This document shows positions 26,801-36,527 of a stretch of 64,000 nucleotides of DNA, one piece after another. Below the pieces are notes generated by a model, which saw nothing but the letters and a program-made list of their open reading frames with translations, had not been told where the DNA came from and ran no database searches. Location: contig NW_001799624.1 of NCBI RefSeq assembly GCF_000165425.1, forward strand, positions 304,270 through 368,269, given 5' to 3'. The stretch's first letter is position 1. Each line of letters begins with the position of its first letter. The DNA comes from Paramecium tetraurelia. Lineage: Eukaryota > Ciliophora > Oligohymenophorea > Peniculida > Parameciidae. Made by a program: the position numbers and the translations under genes.

Positions 26801-26874
26801 TGCATGTCCTTGAGAGTTAGATTCACCTTTAATTGGTGCTTCTCTTTCTATGTAATCAGACATTCCTGTTCCAT
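23860..26874 (-). CDS. 3',5'-cyclic-nucleotide phosphodiesterase, class I, with N-terminal regulatory region
   Basis: Product of 956 residues; introns 26744-26771 (28), 26467-26498 (32), 26276-26301 (26), 25639-25667 (29) and 24019-24047 (29), in frame throughout. The catalytic domain is C-terminal. FHNYDHGVSVMQ carries the HNxxH metal motif. SGLCHDVSHTGRTNTF fits the class I signature HD-V-x-H-x-G-xx-N. MIIHTSDFTGGA supplies the last metal Asp, and WSFKVNKEFEQQYELEG matches the conserved E-F-xx-Q helix. Two regions before it (residues about 170-330 and 400-620) have the size and strand pattern of GAF domains, but no ligand residues could be verified. It hydrolyses cAMP and/or cGMP; specificity cannot be read here. 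Divergent from SF3A2 across 68 bp. Confidence 0.9.
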
Positions 26875-26942
26875 GTCTGAGATAATCTAGAAAAACCTTA
26901 TATAGTTGCTTAAGTGAGGGTTTGATAGCATTAATTAAATTA
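26875..26942. promoter_or_regulatory. 68-bp divergent intergenic region
   Basis: The only DNA between the ATG of the phosphodiesterase (minus) and the ATG of SF3A2 (plus). It must hold both 5' UTRs and both promoters. No TATA-type or other element could be identified with certainty. Confidence 0.5.
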
Positions 26943-27655
26943 ATGGACATGTAAAATCGACCAGGAGGTAGGACCGGTTCGGGTCCTATGGCATCAGCTG
27001 CAGATGCCAACGTCGAAAGAAGAGAACGTCTGAAACAGCTGGCCATGGAAATCATAGACCTTCAAAAAGACCCTTATTTCATGATCAATCATCTTGGTAC
27101 TTATGAATGCAAGTATACATATATTTCAAATTATAGATTATGTTTGACTCTCCATACCAATGAAGGATCGTATTTGGCACACACCCAAGGAAAGAAACAT
27201 CAATAGAATCTGTTGCGCAGAAAAGCCAGGGAGGGAAAGGATCTCAATGCGATGATGCACATGGCCAAGTAGAATCAACCGAAACCCCAGAAACACAAAA
27301 CCATCAAGATCGGACGTCCAGGGTACAAGGTCACAAGGACTGTCGAAAACACTTCTAAAGTGCTATATTTTGAGCTTTATTATGAAGACATTCAACCAGG
27401 ATTCATTCCAAAACACAGAGTTATGTCAGCCTTCGAACAGAAGATCGAGCAGCCAGACAAGAATTATCAGTATTTGATCTTCGCAGGGGAACCATACGAA
27501 AATATTAGCTTTAAAATTCCCAATCAGGAGATAGAAACACAAGTATGTATTGGGTTTTCAATTTATAGGAAGGCAAATTTCAACCCGTTTGGGATAAGGA
27601 TAAAAAAATATATTCATTAAGAGTGTAATTTAGGGAGAAGAAAAATAATAAATGA
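26943..27655 (+). CDS. SF3A2: Splicing factor 3A subunit 2 (SF3a66/PRP11)
   Basis: Product of 220 residues with introns 27113-27136 (24 nt) and 27543-27568 (26 nt). Start MDMQNRPGGRTGSG matches the family N-terminus. Diagnostic blocks follow: RRERLKQLAMEIIDLQKDPY, NHLGTYECKLCLTLHTNEGS, YLAHTQGKKHQ (a U1-type C2H2 zinc finger, interrupted by the first intron), IKIGRPGYKVT, YEDIQPGFIPKHRVMSA, YEQ-type helix and LIFAGEPYENISFKIPN. SF3A2 is part of SF3a in the U2 snRNP and helps bind the branch-point region. The Pro-rich C-terminal tail of animal SF3A2 is absent, as in yeast. In a genome with introns of about 25 nt this is an essential splicing factor. Confidence 0.96.
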
Positions 27656-27754
27656 ATTATAACATATATCATATATTATTTAATATTCATCATAATCTTC
27701 GTTTCTGATTAATCAAATTCACACATGTGTCTAAATAAAATAAACTATTTATTT

Positions 27755-28224
27755 ATGGCATTTTTTGGGAAAGTCCTATTGTTAGCAGCTCTAGCTGGTT
27801 ACAGTTTCCTTTTATTCACTGATGTCCAATTGGGAAAACAATTTGATGCTAAATATGCTGAATTTTAGAAGAATCATCATGTCAAATCAGTAATTTCCCA
27901 TTCTTATTTAAGTACATAGCTCCTGATTATTTTAAATTATTGCCAGCAGTCTTAGCCAGACAAGTTATTGCTGGACTTATTGCAAGTTCTGCATTGATGT
28001 TCTTTTGCGGATGGTAAACCCAATTCATTTAATCCTCTAGTTTAGCCTTTTTCCCAGTCGTCGGACTCCTCTTGTAAGCAGCTATAACAGCCAACCCATT
28101 AATTAACAATGATTAGTCTACTTAAATCGAATTGTTGAAAACCTTAGCCTTAGTTGGAGGATTATTGTTATGGTCATCATCCAATTGCGCAGCCAAAAAA
28201 GTAAACAAAGTCAAACAAGAATGA
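27755..28224 (+). CDS. Small membrane protein, four hydrophobic segments
   Basis: Product of 148 residues with a 23-nt intron (27890-27912). Four hydrophobic stretches: VLLLAALAGYSFLLF, LARQVIAGLIASSALMFF, LAFFPVVGLLLQAAITA and LKTLALVGGLLLWSS, and a basic C-terminus (AAKKVNKVKQE). Size and topology recall the DoxX/SURF4-like superfamily, but no signature residue proves it. The fourth segment ends in Trp-Ser-Ser. Location in an internal membrane is likely. Confidence 0.72.
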
Positions 28225-28374
28225 TAATATAATTTAGGTCATTTTAAAATTAAACAAATCTTAAGAAATACTATTTTATTATTGTAACAATCAATAGGAT
28301 ATTATATCCACATATATATATACTAATATATTAAAAAATCTAAAAATATTTTCATAATTGGATATGTGTATATT

Positions 28375-29710
28375 TCAATTCCAATCCTCATCTTTCTTAT
28401 TGCTATTTATAACCGTTTCGTATTGATTATAACAAGACTAGTGAAAAATGTATCTGTAGTTATTGATAATACAACTTTTTGGATATGAATCCTAAGCTGT
28501 TATTAACTCAAGACACAAATAACAAGTATAGTCATTGTGAATAGAGCATTGATTTTGATTTAAATTCAATAAATGGCTTTCAATCATTCTATTGCAAGCA
28601 CTGCACTTTTTTTAAGGGAAGAATGGAATATCAATTTCTTCCAAATTCTTAAATTTATCCACTTTAGGATCAGCTTTAGATTCAATCATATTTTAACAAT
28701 GAGTATTCACTCCTCCTTAACTATATTGCACTGACGAAGATACCGAATATCCCTTCAAATCTGGTATCTATTTAACAATTTAATCGATATAATTTTAAGT
28801 CGTTGGATGACCCTTTCCTTTTAGATGTTCGATTGCTACTTATACTTTTTCAGCCTGAGTGTAATAAATAGGGGTTTTATTTTCCTCTGTTACTTTTTCA
28901 TACTTTAGAATTGGTATTACTTTAGGAGAATTATTGACTTTCCTACAATATCTTAAGGTTTCTTAATAAATTCCCTTGACATTATTTTCATACATCCATC
29001 TCCCCAATGCTACTGCCTTGAATAACTACTTCAACCTATTAAAAATGGGATAGTATTTAGCTATAGTATCGTATATTTAAGTAAATTTTGTTGCAAATTA
29101 ATATGGTGCATCATTAACATCCTGGCTTACTTTATCTTGTAAGCTATTACCTACTCTTTCCATCACCCGAGCTTAACAAGCAACCTAAATATCATCAATT
29201 ATGTATTTGTTGTTAACTGAAGAATAAAAACATTGTTTTGGAACAAGCCAAAATCTGCATAACCTTCGTTGCTCTAATGATTATCCCATTTGTGAACAAG
29301 ATTTCAATCCCAACTATTGCAACTCCTATGGATATTAGAAAGGAGTCTTTCCATCAGCTTCAACACCCAGACTCATCTATTTTAATAAATAATCGGCATC
29401 AAATAGGATGGTAGCCAATTCAGTATGTTATTAGGTCTATTGAAATGCATCCTCTAGCCCATTTTTAACCTTTATTTTTAATGCTATCCCATTTTTCATA
29501 AAAATGCTTGCTAACACTTTTTTGAATGCACCCTTAACTTATAATTTTTCTTTTATATTCCTGAAATTCATCCAAGCAATAGATGATTTTGCAATTCTGT
29601 ATGTTATATTTTTTCTCTCTTTATTTATTTTCTTTAAAGTTTTATTTGAAAAAATTTTCCAATTATTTTCTGAGTTCAGATTCTTCAAGTTAGCTTAGAT
29701 AAGTCGGCAT
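28375..29710 (-). CDS. Cytosolic hypothetical protein with C-terminal Cys/His cluster
   Basis: Product of 437 residues; one intron, 29517-29538 (22 nt). After a charged helical N-terminus the body contains LATILFDADYLLKQMSLGVE, RRLCRFWLVPKQ, QVACQARVMERVGNS and YQFATKFTQIYDTIAKYYPI followed by LKQLFKAVALGRWMYEN, an arrangement found in a widespread family of unknown function. The C-terminus (KCSACNRMIESHLL, QCSIHNDYTCYLCLELI, FHQSCYNQY) has enough paired Cys/His for one LIM- or RING-like zinc-binding unit. The stop is TGA at 28375-28377. Confidence 0.72.
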
Positions 29711-29902
29711 TATAAGAAAATATTTTTGGGCTATAATTTGTCAATTAACAAGCGTACTCAATTATTTAATTCTTAATTCTATTTAATATAATTCATTTTT
29801 AATCCGTATGATTTTTAAATGATGTACTATTATAAAATTTGTTCATTTAATAGAAATTCTAATATTTTGTTAATAAATATATAATTTTTATTGATCACTC
29901 TT

Positions 29903-30957
29903 ATGGATTAGAACGAATATTAATTGGAGATGAAGAAATTGTTTGAAGAAGTTGAGCTAAGATTTGATGTAATTCTGTAATTTAAATAAAGTCTTCCTTT
30001 GAAAAAATTAATGATTAAATTAACTCAATTATTTGCGATTTGGAGAATAATTTGGATTAAAATTTAAAATGTAACTACACAGAATCAATTGTCCACTAAT
30101 AAGATATTATTTTACCATTATCAAACTTACCAGATGTTCATAATGAATAACTTAGTCTTGAGTTGATATCTTTAACGAAGTTATATAAAGAATATCAAGT
30201 GAATTAGGTGAAGATATCCTTTAATTAACAATTAGAGAAATAAGCTTCACTTTAATAATAATAAATTGATAAATTAGAAAAAGAAAAAAGACAATTAGAA
30301 GATATTATTAAATCAAAGGATCGATAATTACAATCAAAGAACTCTGGTATTGAACAACTCTAAAGTTAACTTAAATAATAATAACAAATTGAAAAATGTG
30401 AAATGGAAAAAACGCAATTAGCGATATCAAGGAAATAGAATAAAAGTTAAATTGTTCTGATTGGATTCCCAGGAAGTGGTAAAACAAAATTATATAATTT
30501 AATATGTTAAACAAAACAACCTAAAAGTTTATCTCTTAGTATTCGAGAAGCATTCCTTAAAAAAGCTGCTTACGGAAGTGGATTTCAAGTGTTATATATT
30601 CCTGACTACGGATCATGTTAAGAGATAATTATTAATGCTGTATGCACATTAAATGCCGCTTTAGAAGGCCCAATTCACTAAATATTGTTAGTAGTTAGAG
30701 CGGAAAGAGTAGAAATTATACAGGAATATTTGAAAACAATGATTGTAAAATTTAGGCGATATAGACATCTTGTAACAGTTGCTGTTACACATTGGGATAC
30801 AAATGAAACTGAGACAACCAAGAAAGCAAATGAAGAATTGATTATCAAGTTGAGCAAAAACTTTGGAATAAATTCTGTTATTTTTGTATCTAAATTTGAT
30901 ACTGGTGAAAAAGTTTGTGCTTAAATTGATTCAATTTTAAATAAATGTTAAAGCTGA
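29903..30957 (+). CDS. AIG1-like P-loop GTPase with coiled-coil N-terminus, C-terminally truncated
   Basis: Product of 343 residues with a 23-nt intron (29969-29991). Residues about 60-180 form a Gln-rich coiled coil (LEKQASLQQQQIDKLEKEK). The GTPase domain starts at IVLIGFPGSGKTKL (G1) and ends with VAVTHWDTNE (G4) and VIFVSKFDTGEKV. The G3 motif has decayed to YIPDYGS where the paralogue at 52251-53639 has DTPGYGS. A TGA at 30955-30957 stops the frame, yet the next 42 codons, in the same frame to TGA 31081-31083 (KLTEAELYSNFDLIEQ), are still clearly homologous to that paralogue (KLTDAEFYSNFELVEL). Either the gene ends early or a 33-nt intron removes the TGA. Possibly inactive. Confidence 0.62.
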
Positions 30958-31130
30958 AAATTTTGGAAACTAACTGAAGCAGAGTTATATTCCAATTTTG
31001 ATTTAATTGAATAGAAGGAAGAAGTTGAAATGGATTTAGACTTTTCAAAAGACGATGTACACTCAAAATAATTCAGATTGTGATATTTTAATAATTTTAT
31101 TATTTTAAAAATGTTTTTATCTTTTAATTT

Positions 31131-31333
31131 ATCGTGATGTCATAAATGGGCATGCTTTGGGAAATGTTTCCCCTAACCCTTCCCTGGGGCCTGAGGGACG
31201 GTGGAAGAGCTAGAGAGATCATGATGACGTCGAGAAGCAAACGATAAAACAAGGGGAAAGAAGGTGAGGTTTAAAGGTGATGGTGCCCCCCTAAACCCGG
31301 TCGAGCCTAGCTGCTCGGAGGAGGATGTTTAAT
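31131..31333 (+). ncRNA. G+C-rich island with stem-forming segments, candidate structured RNA
   Basis: About 200 bp of roughly half G+C inside DNA near 25% G+C. It carries no open frame in either strand with conserved content. Complementary segments on one strand include GTTTCCCCT with AGGGGAAA (about 85 nt apart), GGTTTA with TAAACC, and the hairpin CGAGC-CTAGCT-GCTCG. A T-rich run follows the right edge. No match to tRNA, U1-U6, SRP or telomerase template motifs could be recognised. It sits where the decayed GTPase copy has lost its zinc-binding segment. The strand is assumed. An inserted foreign fragment is the alternative. Confidence 0.4.
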
Positions 31334-31337
31334 TGAA

Positions 31338-31523
31338 TTGAATTATTATTTTTGACCATTATCAAATAAATTACGATAAGAACTAATTGATCCAGGAATT
31401 ATGGATTATTTAACTTTGGAAGTTCAATAATACGAATTGAGGGAAACCTTAAGGAAATCTTAACAGTCTTTAAGCAATTAGATAGAAGAGATAAAGCAAA
31501 AATCCAAAGTAATTAAATTATGA
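31338..31523 (+). pseudogene. C-terminal relic of the AIG1-like GTPase
   Basis: Reads RQELIDPGIMDYLTLEV, then a helical tail ending KQKSKVIKL and TGA 31521-31523. This is homologous to the last 50 residues of the intact paralogue at 52251-53639 (KELIDPGLMDYFAQEV ... KSETKVIRL). It is in a different frame from the upstream GTPase part and separated from it by the G+C-rich island. The segment encoding the Cys-rich zinc domain is missing, so the reading unit is broken. Confidence 0.75.
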
Positions 31524-32189
31524 AATTATTAATAAAAGTATTTATCAATTATAAAAATTCTGAATTGAAATTATGCTCTATCAAATTAGAGTAACACAAC
31601 AGCTTTAAAACTGAGTAGATGAATACAATCTAATTTATTAACCAAGGAGTATAGATCAAAATTCATATAATCTGATGAACATATAATTATTATACTGATT
31701 TACAAAGAATCTTGTAAAAAGATAAATGGCTATCAATTTTCTTTATTCATTCAAGAATAGTTTGAAATTTCTCCCTTACTTCTTTCCAAATCTTTTTTAA
31801 ACTGTTAAGTTTGAGTATCATAAAGATTGCTTCCATACCAGAATGCTACGTTTACATAATTTAGCATTACTATAGTATTAATAGTATTAACATATAAAAA
31901 CATAAAATCATATCACTTCTCTCATTATATTACTGCCCCTTTAAAGAATAATTGAATTAGGTTTTGAGTAGCTGGATAATATTACCAAGATCTGATTAAT
32001 TTAAAATTTAGACTAAAATTCTAAAAAATGCTCCCACTGCCTCTCAAAAAACAATTTATATATCATTGAATATAATTCATAATTGTATAGTAAATTAATA
32101 TTTTTGTTATTTTAATATCTAAATAATTAATGATAATTGGGATATCTATATAAAATAGGATTTATATTATTATATTTATAATTATTTAA
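31524..32189. other. A+T-rich spacer
   Basis: No frame with a recognisable domain. It lies between the GTPase relic and the inverted pseudogene that follows. Confidence 0.4.
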
Positions 32190-33490
32190 TATCGACACCT
32201 AAATTTTTCATCCTATATCTCCCAATCAGATAATTATTATTGATCCTATCTAATTTTATATGATATGTCTCTATATTATTCTCCTTTCTTGTACAATGTA
32301 TCCTTTATAATTCTAATTTCCTTCTCTACTATTTCTTTTTATTATTTATCATAATCTATTTAGGTTTTAAAATTCTTCATTTAATCTGCTTAAATTTGCT
32401 TGTTAATGTTTATTATTATTATTGATCTGCAATCTCATTTTCCTATTCAAATATTGTATTAGAGAAGTCAATTAATATGCGTCTACATTTTCTAACGTTT
32501 TGAACAGAGCATTATATTTATTTGAAGGGGAATCGTTTGATAAAAAGCTTAATTGTTATAAAGCAAAAGTGGCTAAATGTTTTTTGTAACTCTAACTTTT
32601 AGGATTATTCACATTAATATTAATTAACAATTAAAGCTATTCTGTTTCTTTCTAAATATCGATTTTCTTAATAATATTAATAATTCTTTAAATCATGATA
32701 CATTAAAAAAGTAAACTATTTATAATTCAATATCTCTGTTCTTTCAAACGAAACAAAAATGAAATGAATAGAATAGAATTTTTACTAAAGTAATCTCTAA
32801 AAGTTGATATTGTATTTTCACTATCTTTTTCAAAGTCAAATAATGGAGGATTATGGAACTGGTATTGATTATTGAAATTTGCTCAAAATTAGATCTCTAT
32901 CTCGAATTCTCTGTTGAAAATTTTCTTAGATTATTTTAAAAGCCTTTTTTTCCTTCTTCATCTGATAAAAACATAATTTATAGTTTTTGTTTGAATCTTA
33001 TTATTAATATGTTTAACTTATTTGATCAATTATTCTAAATTGAGACTTTTCGTAAGCAGCATTTCCTACTTAACTTTAGCTTACATAGAATGCTTTATTT
33101 TACATGTAGGGCAAATAATTACAGGAAGTTGAATTATTATTCAGCAAAATTTATACTTGAGAAAGCTTCTCTAAAACATATGAAGGCTTTGAGTCATAAA
33201 ATCATTTGCAATCATAATTTGGGCAGTATTAAAAGAAGGATATTAACTTTGACTTGTCATAACAAATTTTTTCAAATTACTTCTTTTTGTTTATAAAATT
33301 TCCCTTCTATGAGCTTCCATCGTAAAGAAATTTCAGATAGAAAATTTAAATTTGCTATTTGCAAAATTTAGGCAAAAACTTATTCTAAAAGAATGGTCTT
33401 AACATTCTTCATAATTTACTACATTCCCAAAAAAATAGCATCATAAGTATTGTTTGCATTATCATAATATTTACTCTCAAATCTGACTTT
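32190..33490 (-). pseudogene. Inverted decayed copy of the pseudo-GTPase gene at 53830-55669
   Basis: The minus strand here aligns nearly base for base with plus-strand DNA from about 54340 to 55669; long identical runs lie at 32880-32910 and in the segment 33060-33290. It carries a one-base deletion near 32917 relative to the other copy and a 32-bp insertion at 32701-32732 flanked by TA. The 5' third of the gene is not recognisable beyond 33490. The frame is not restorable by micro-introns alone, so it is called a pseudogene. Confidence 0.75.
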
Positions 33491-33969
33491 GTTGAAAATA
33501 TTTATGCATAAATTGATTCAATGTTATTTCATTTTTCAATTGAAAATGCTTAATTAACTATAAAAGGAAGAGGTACTTTATATTCACAAATAGTAAAGAA
33601 ATAGTAATTAAAATAACTAAATTTTGGTTAGAGAATTTCATGAGAAAATCTTTTGATGCATGAAGAATAAATTTACCCGCTTTGGCGACCAAAGTAGTTT
33701 ACAGGATAATAAATGAAGCACTTTTTTTCAATTTTATCAAGGCCTTATGTCTTTTTTGTTTACAATCATGGTACTTTAGATATGTAAAAACTAATTTAAC
33801 AAATCTATTGTAATTGGATCTGTGGGTTAACAAATATGGATAATTTCCTGAAGTTGATGAATACTCTTTTTTCAAAAATAAAACATTTCATAAGGATTCA
33901 CATTCAAGATTTAAAAAAAGGAATAAGCTTGCTATAATCAAAGAAGTTTCTATATTATAGAAAACTGCT
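33491..33969. other. A+T-rich, diverged remnant
   Basis: By position this should hold the 5' third of the inverted pseudo-GTPase copy and the divergent promoter, but no similarity to 53640-54340 could be followed by eye. Confidence 0.35.
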
Positions 33970-34059
33970 AAACTCTATCCTTAACCATAAGCTGATCCAG
34001 AACTTATCGATTATTTTACTCAAGAAGTTCAATAAAAAGAATTGGAAAAAAACTTATGA
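33970..34059 (+). pseudogene. Second short C-terminal relic of the AIG1-like GTPase
   Basis: Thirty codons read ADPELIDYFTQEVQQKELEK before TGA 34057-34059, matching the IDPGLMDYFAQEVPKEELRN segment of the intact GTPase. Its position and strand relative to the inverted pseudogene mirror the intact pair at 52-56 kb, so this is probably the remains of that pair's GTPase member. Confidence 0.6.
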
Positions 34060-34207
34060 AAACATAGAAATCCTTCACAATTATATGGATAATCTACTAA
34101 GACAAAGTTATAAATTATAAATTGTTAATAAAAATTATTTTATCCTGAACCCACATCATTCAAATATTAAAGAAATGATCTTATTTAATAATAAAGCAGT
34201 GTCTACA

Positions 34208-34644
34208 TCACTCCATTTAATGAACACATAAAAATATATCTTTTAACAAATAAAAAGTACTTAATTTAACATTTAGCATTGTTATATTAATAAAATGATT
34301 CCATCTTTAATCCATAGAAATTACACATGCATTTGAGTTTTTGCCAAAACAGCCATCGGCATTTATATTACAAACACTTTATACTATTTTAGCTGCTTTC
34401 CCAGGTCCTTAAAAAACGGTGACGTCATAATAAAGGTACCTAGAATTGATGTCCTCAATTATCTCAACATAGTATCTTTTATACTACTAATAATAAAAGT
34501 CCTCTATTTCTTGGTCGGACCATTATTACCCAACTCTCTTTGTTGACCAGCATAAGCTTTTTAGCTCACTCCTTGACTGGTTGCTCCTTCTTCACTTTCC
34601 AAGATGTATTTAAGAGATACATGAAATTTATCTTCCTTAACCAT
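34208..34644 (-). CDS. Small hypothetical protein
   Basis: Up to 136 residues with a 26-nt intron (34504-34529). The product starts MVKEDKFHVSLKYILESEEG and continues DFYYQQYKRYYVEIIEDINS and VFQGPGKAAKIVQSVCNINA, with a Cys-rich stretch CNINADGCFGKNSNAC. The last 40 codons are weaker; a second short intron could place the stop slightly differently. No family recognised. Coding is supported by the clean intron and regular composition in the first 95 residues. Confidence 0.6.
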
Positions 34645-35067
34645 TTACACCTTTTTAATAAAATTATAAATTTAATAATATCAAATAATAAATAGAGTTC
34701 ATTATTTTTAGATAGTAATTAAAAATCTTTTGAAAAAGATATTATTTTCATTTAATATTAATTTATCTGGGGTTTAATAATTTAAAAAATACTAGGCTAT
34801 TATATAATTTAGAATGAATCAGAGTGTTGACCATTCTAAAAAATTATTTTCAAAAGGAATTCTTTCTGAGTGAAATTGTTTCACCAAAAATCTTCTTAAA
34901 ATAATTGTTAACTCTTCTTAGAACATCTGAGATTACCTAAATGAAGATATATCGATTAATTTTATTAGCATTACACGGAGAAAGATGATAAACATATGAC
35001 ACAAATTGTACCCAAGTTATTAATATTTTAATAGAATTAGAGGTTTAGAATTTAAATAATAAAAACA
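34645..35067. other. Intergenic, divergent promoters
   Basis: Lies between the start of the small minus-strand gene and the start of the plus-strand GTPase. Apart from short chance frames, nothing coding was found. Confidence 0.45.
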
Positions 35068-36438
35068 ATGTAAAACACTACATAGATGGAAGAATTGGAT
35101 GAGATAGGTGAATCGATAATATCTGAAGTGATTTAGAGGGTTAAGAGCAACTTCACTAAATTCGAAAAATTCATGCAGAATTACAAAAACAAACAGGTTA
35201 TTCTGTTATGTGGAATCACAGGGGCTGGAAAGAGCAGCATCTATAATTGGATTTTAGGAGCTGGTTTCTAGATAGTAGAAAAGGATGGAATAGGATATTT
35301 GTAACCTACTCATACCAATGACTAAATGTACATCTCTAAAATGGGAACAAGTTCAACATCAGTTACTTAAACTACAATTTATGATTTTATTGTAGAACTG
35401 GATCATGTTCTTGTTGATTTACCTGGATTTGAAAGCACCATTGACATTTACCATAAGTTATTTATTGATTTGCTCTTTCAGAAAATAACAACATCATACA
35501 AAACTAAAATAGTGTATGTATTAGACAGTCCATAAAGAGAGTTGCAGAATAGAGGAAAGGATTTGATTCAATTCATCAATTAATAAATTGGGCAGAATCC
35601 ACATAATATATAAAACATTTCTCTGATCATTAATAAATACTCCGAAGATGATGCTGATGATGTACAAATTAAAAGAATTAAAGAACAATTGGAAGGAAGA
35701 TCTGAATTCAAATAAGGAATGCTCAAGAAGATTTACATTATACGTAGAATAAAAAACAACGAAATGATTTAAGTCGTATTCTCAACGCAGGCTAAAAAGA
35801 GTCTGATCCTCAGTTTGAATCAATCTGAAGCGATTACTCTGCAGAATTAACAAGTACCATAATTATCAAGTGGTGAGATCATAAATAACTATTTAATGTA
35901 AAAGAGCACATTCTATTTTAAGAGACTTAAAGAAATGTTCAAATAAATAAAGACGATGATAGAACAAAGGCATAATTTTTAACTCATCCCAAGTAAACAA
36001 CAAGACTCCAGTCCTAACTCATGCGTACCAGACACTATTGCAGGCTTGTATATATTATATAGCCATATGATTACCAATGAGACAACTGGATTAAATGATG
36101 ATGATGACTTCCAGAATTTTAAGAAGATCTATACATATTTTTTGCCGTATGGACAACACTTATCATGTTTTTCTTGTATGAGTGATTATGAAGACGGAGA
36201 AGTTACAAGATTCAATAGTGTTATTGATCATTTATCATAAAATTCAAACTCTCAACGACAAATGACAGATTAAATTTAAAGAGTATAGCAATAAACAAGT
36301 GTAGAATAACTTTAGAGTGTGTAAGCTCCAGAATAACCAAAGAATAAATGGATAAACATAATTGGCGATATATTTTCAGTTATTGTAATTGTCTTTGGCA
36401 AAGTTTATTGTATCTATACTGATATTAAGAAGTTATGA
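35068..36438 (+). CDS. P-loop GTPase with C-terminal membrane anchor
   Basis: Intronless, 456 residues, start MQNTTQMEELDE. The G domain starts at residue about 45: VILLCGITGAGKSSIYNW (G1), a Thr-rich switch (SSTSVTQTTIYDF), VLVDLPGFEST (G3, DxxG) and ISLIINKYSED (G4 NKxS/D-like). The arrangement and size fit the AIG1/septin-like TRAFAC class. A helical region follows, then a Gln/Ser-rich linker. The C-terminus IIGDIFSVIVIVFGKVY is one hydrophobic segment near the end, as in tail-anchored GTPases. It differs clearly from the AIG1-like pair nearby, although all three lack introns or nearly so. Role in membrane identity or traffic is inference. Confidence 0.8.
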
Positions 36439-36527
36439 GATTAACTATATTTATAAAATGAGATACATTTTACGTTTGAATATTCTCATTATTATATATT
36501 TATATCCTCTACATAAACATAAATAAA

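Noticed and set aside
26765-26949. Minus-strand frame starting MSINLINAIKPSLKQLYK, overlapping the SF3A2 start
   Set aside because: It overlaps the first exon of the phosphodiesterase in another frame and the SF3A2 start codon. The phosphodiesterase frame with its 28-nt intron explains the same DNA better.
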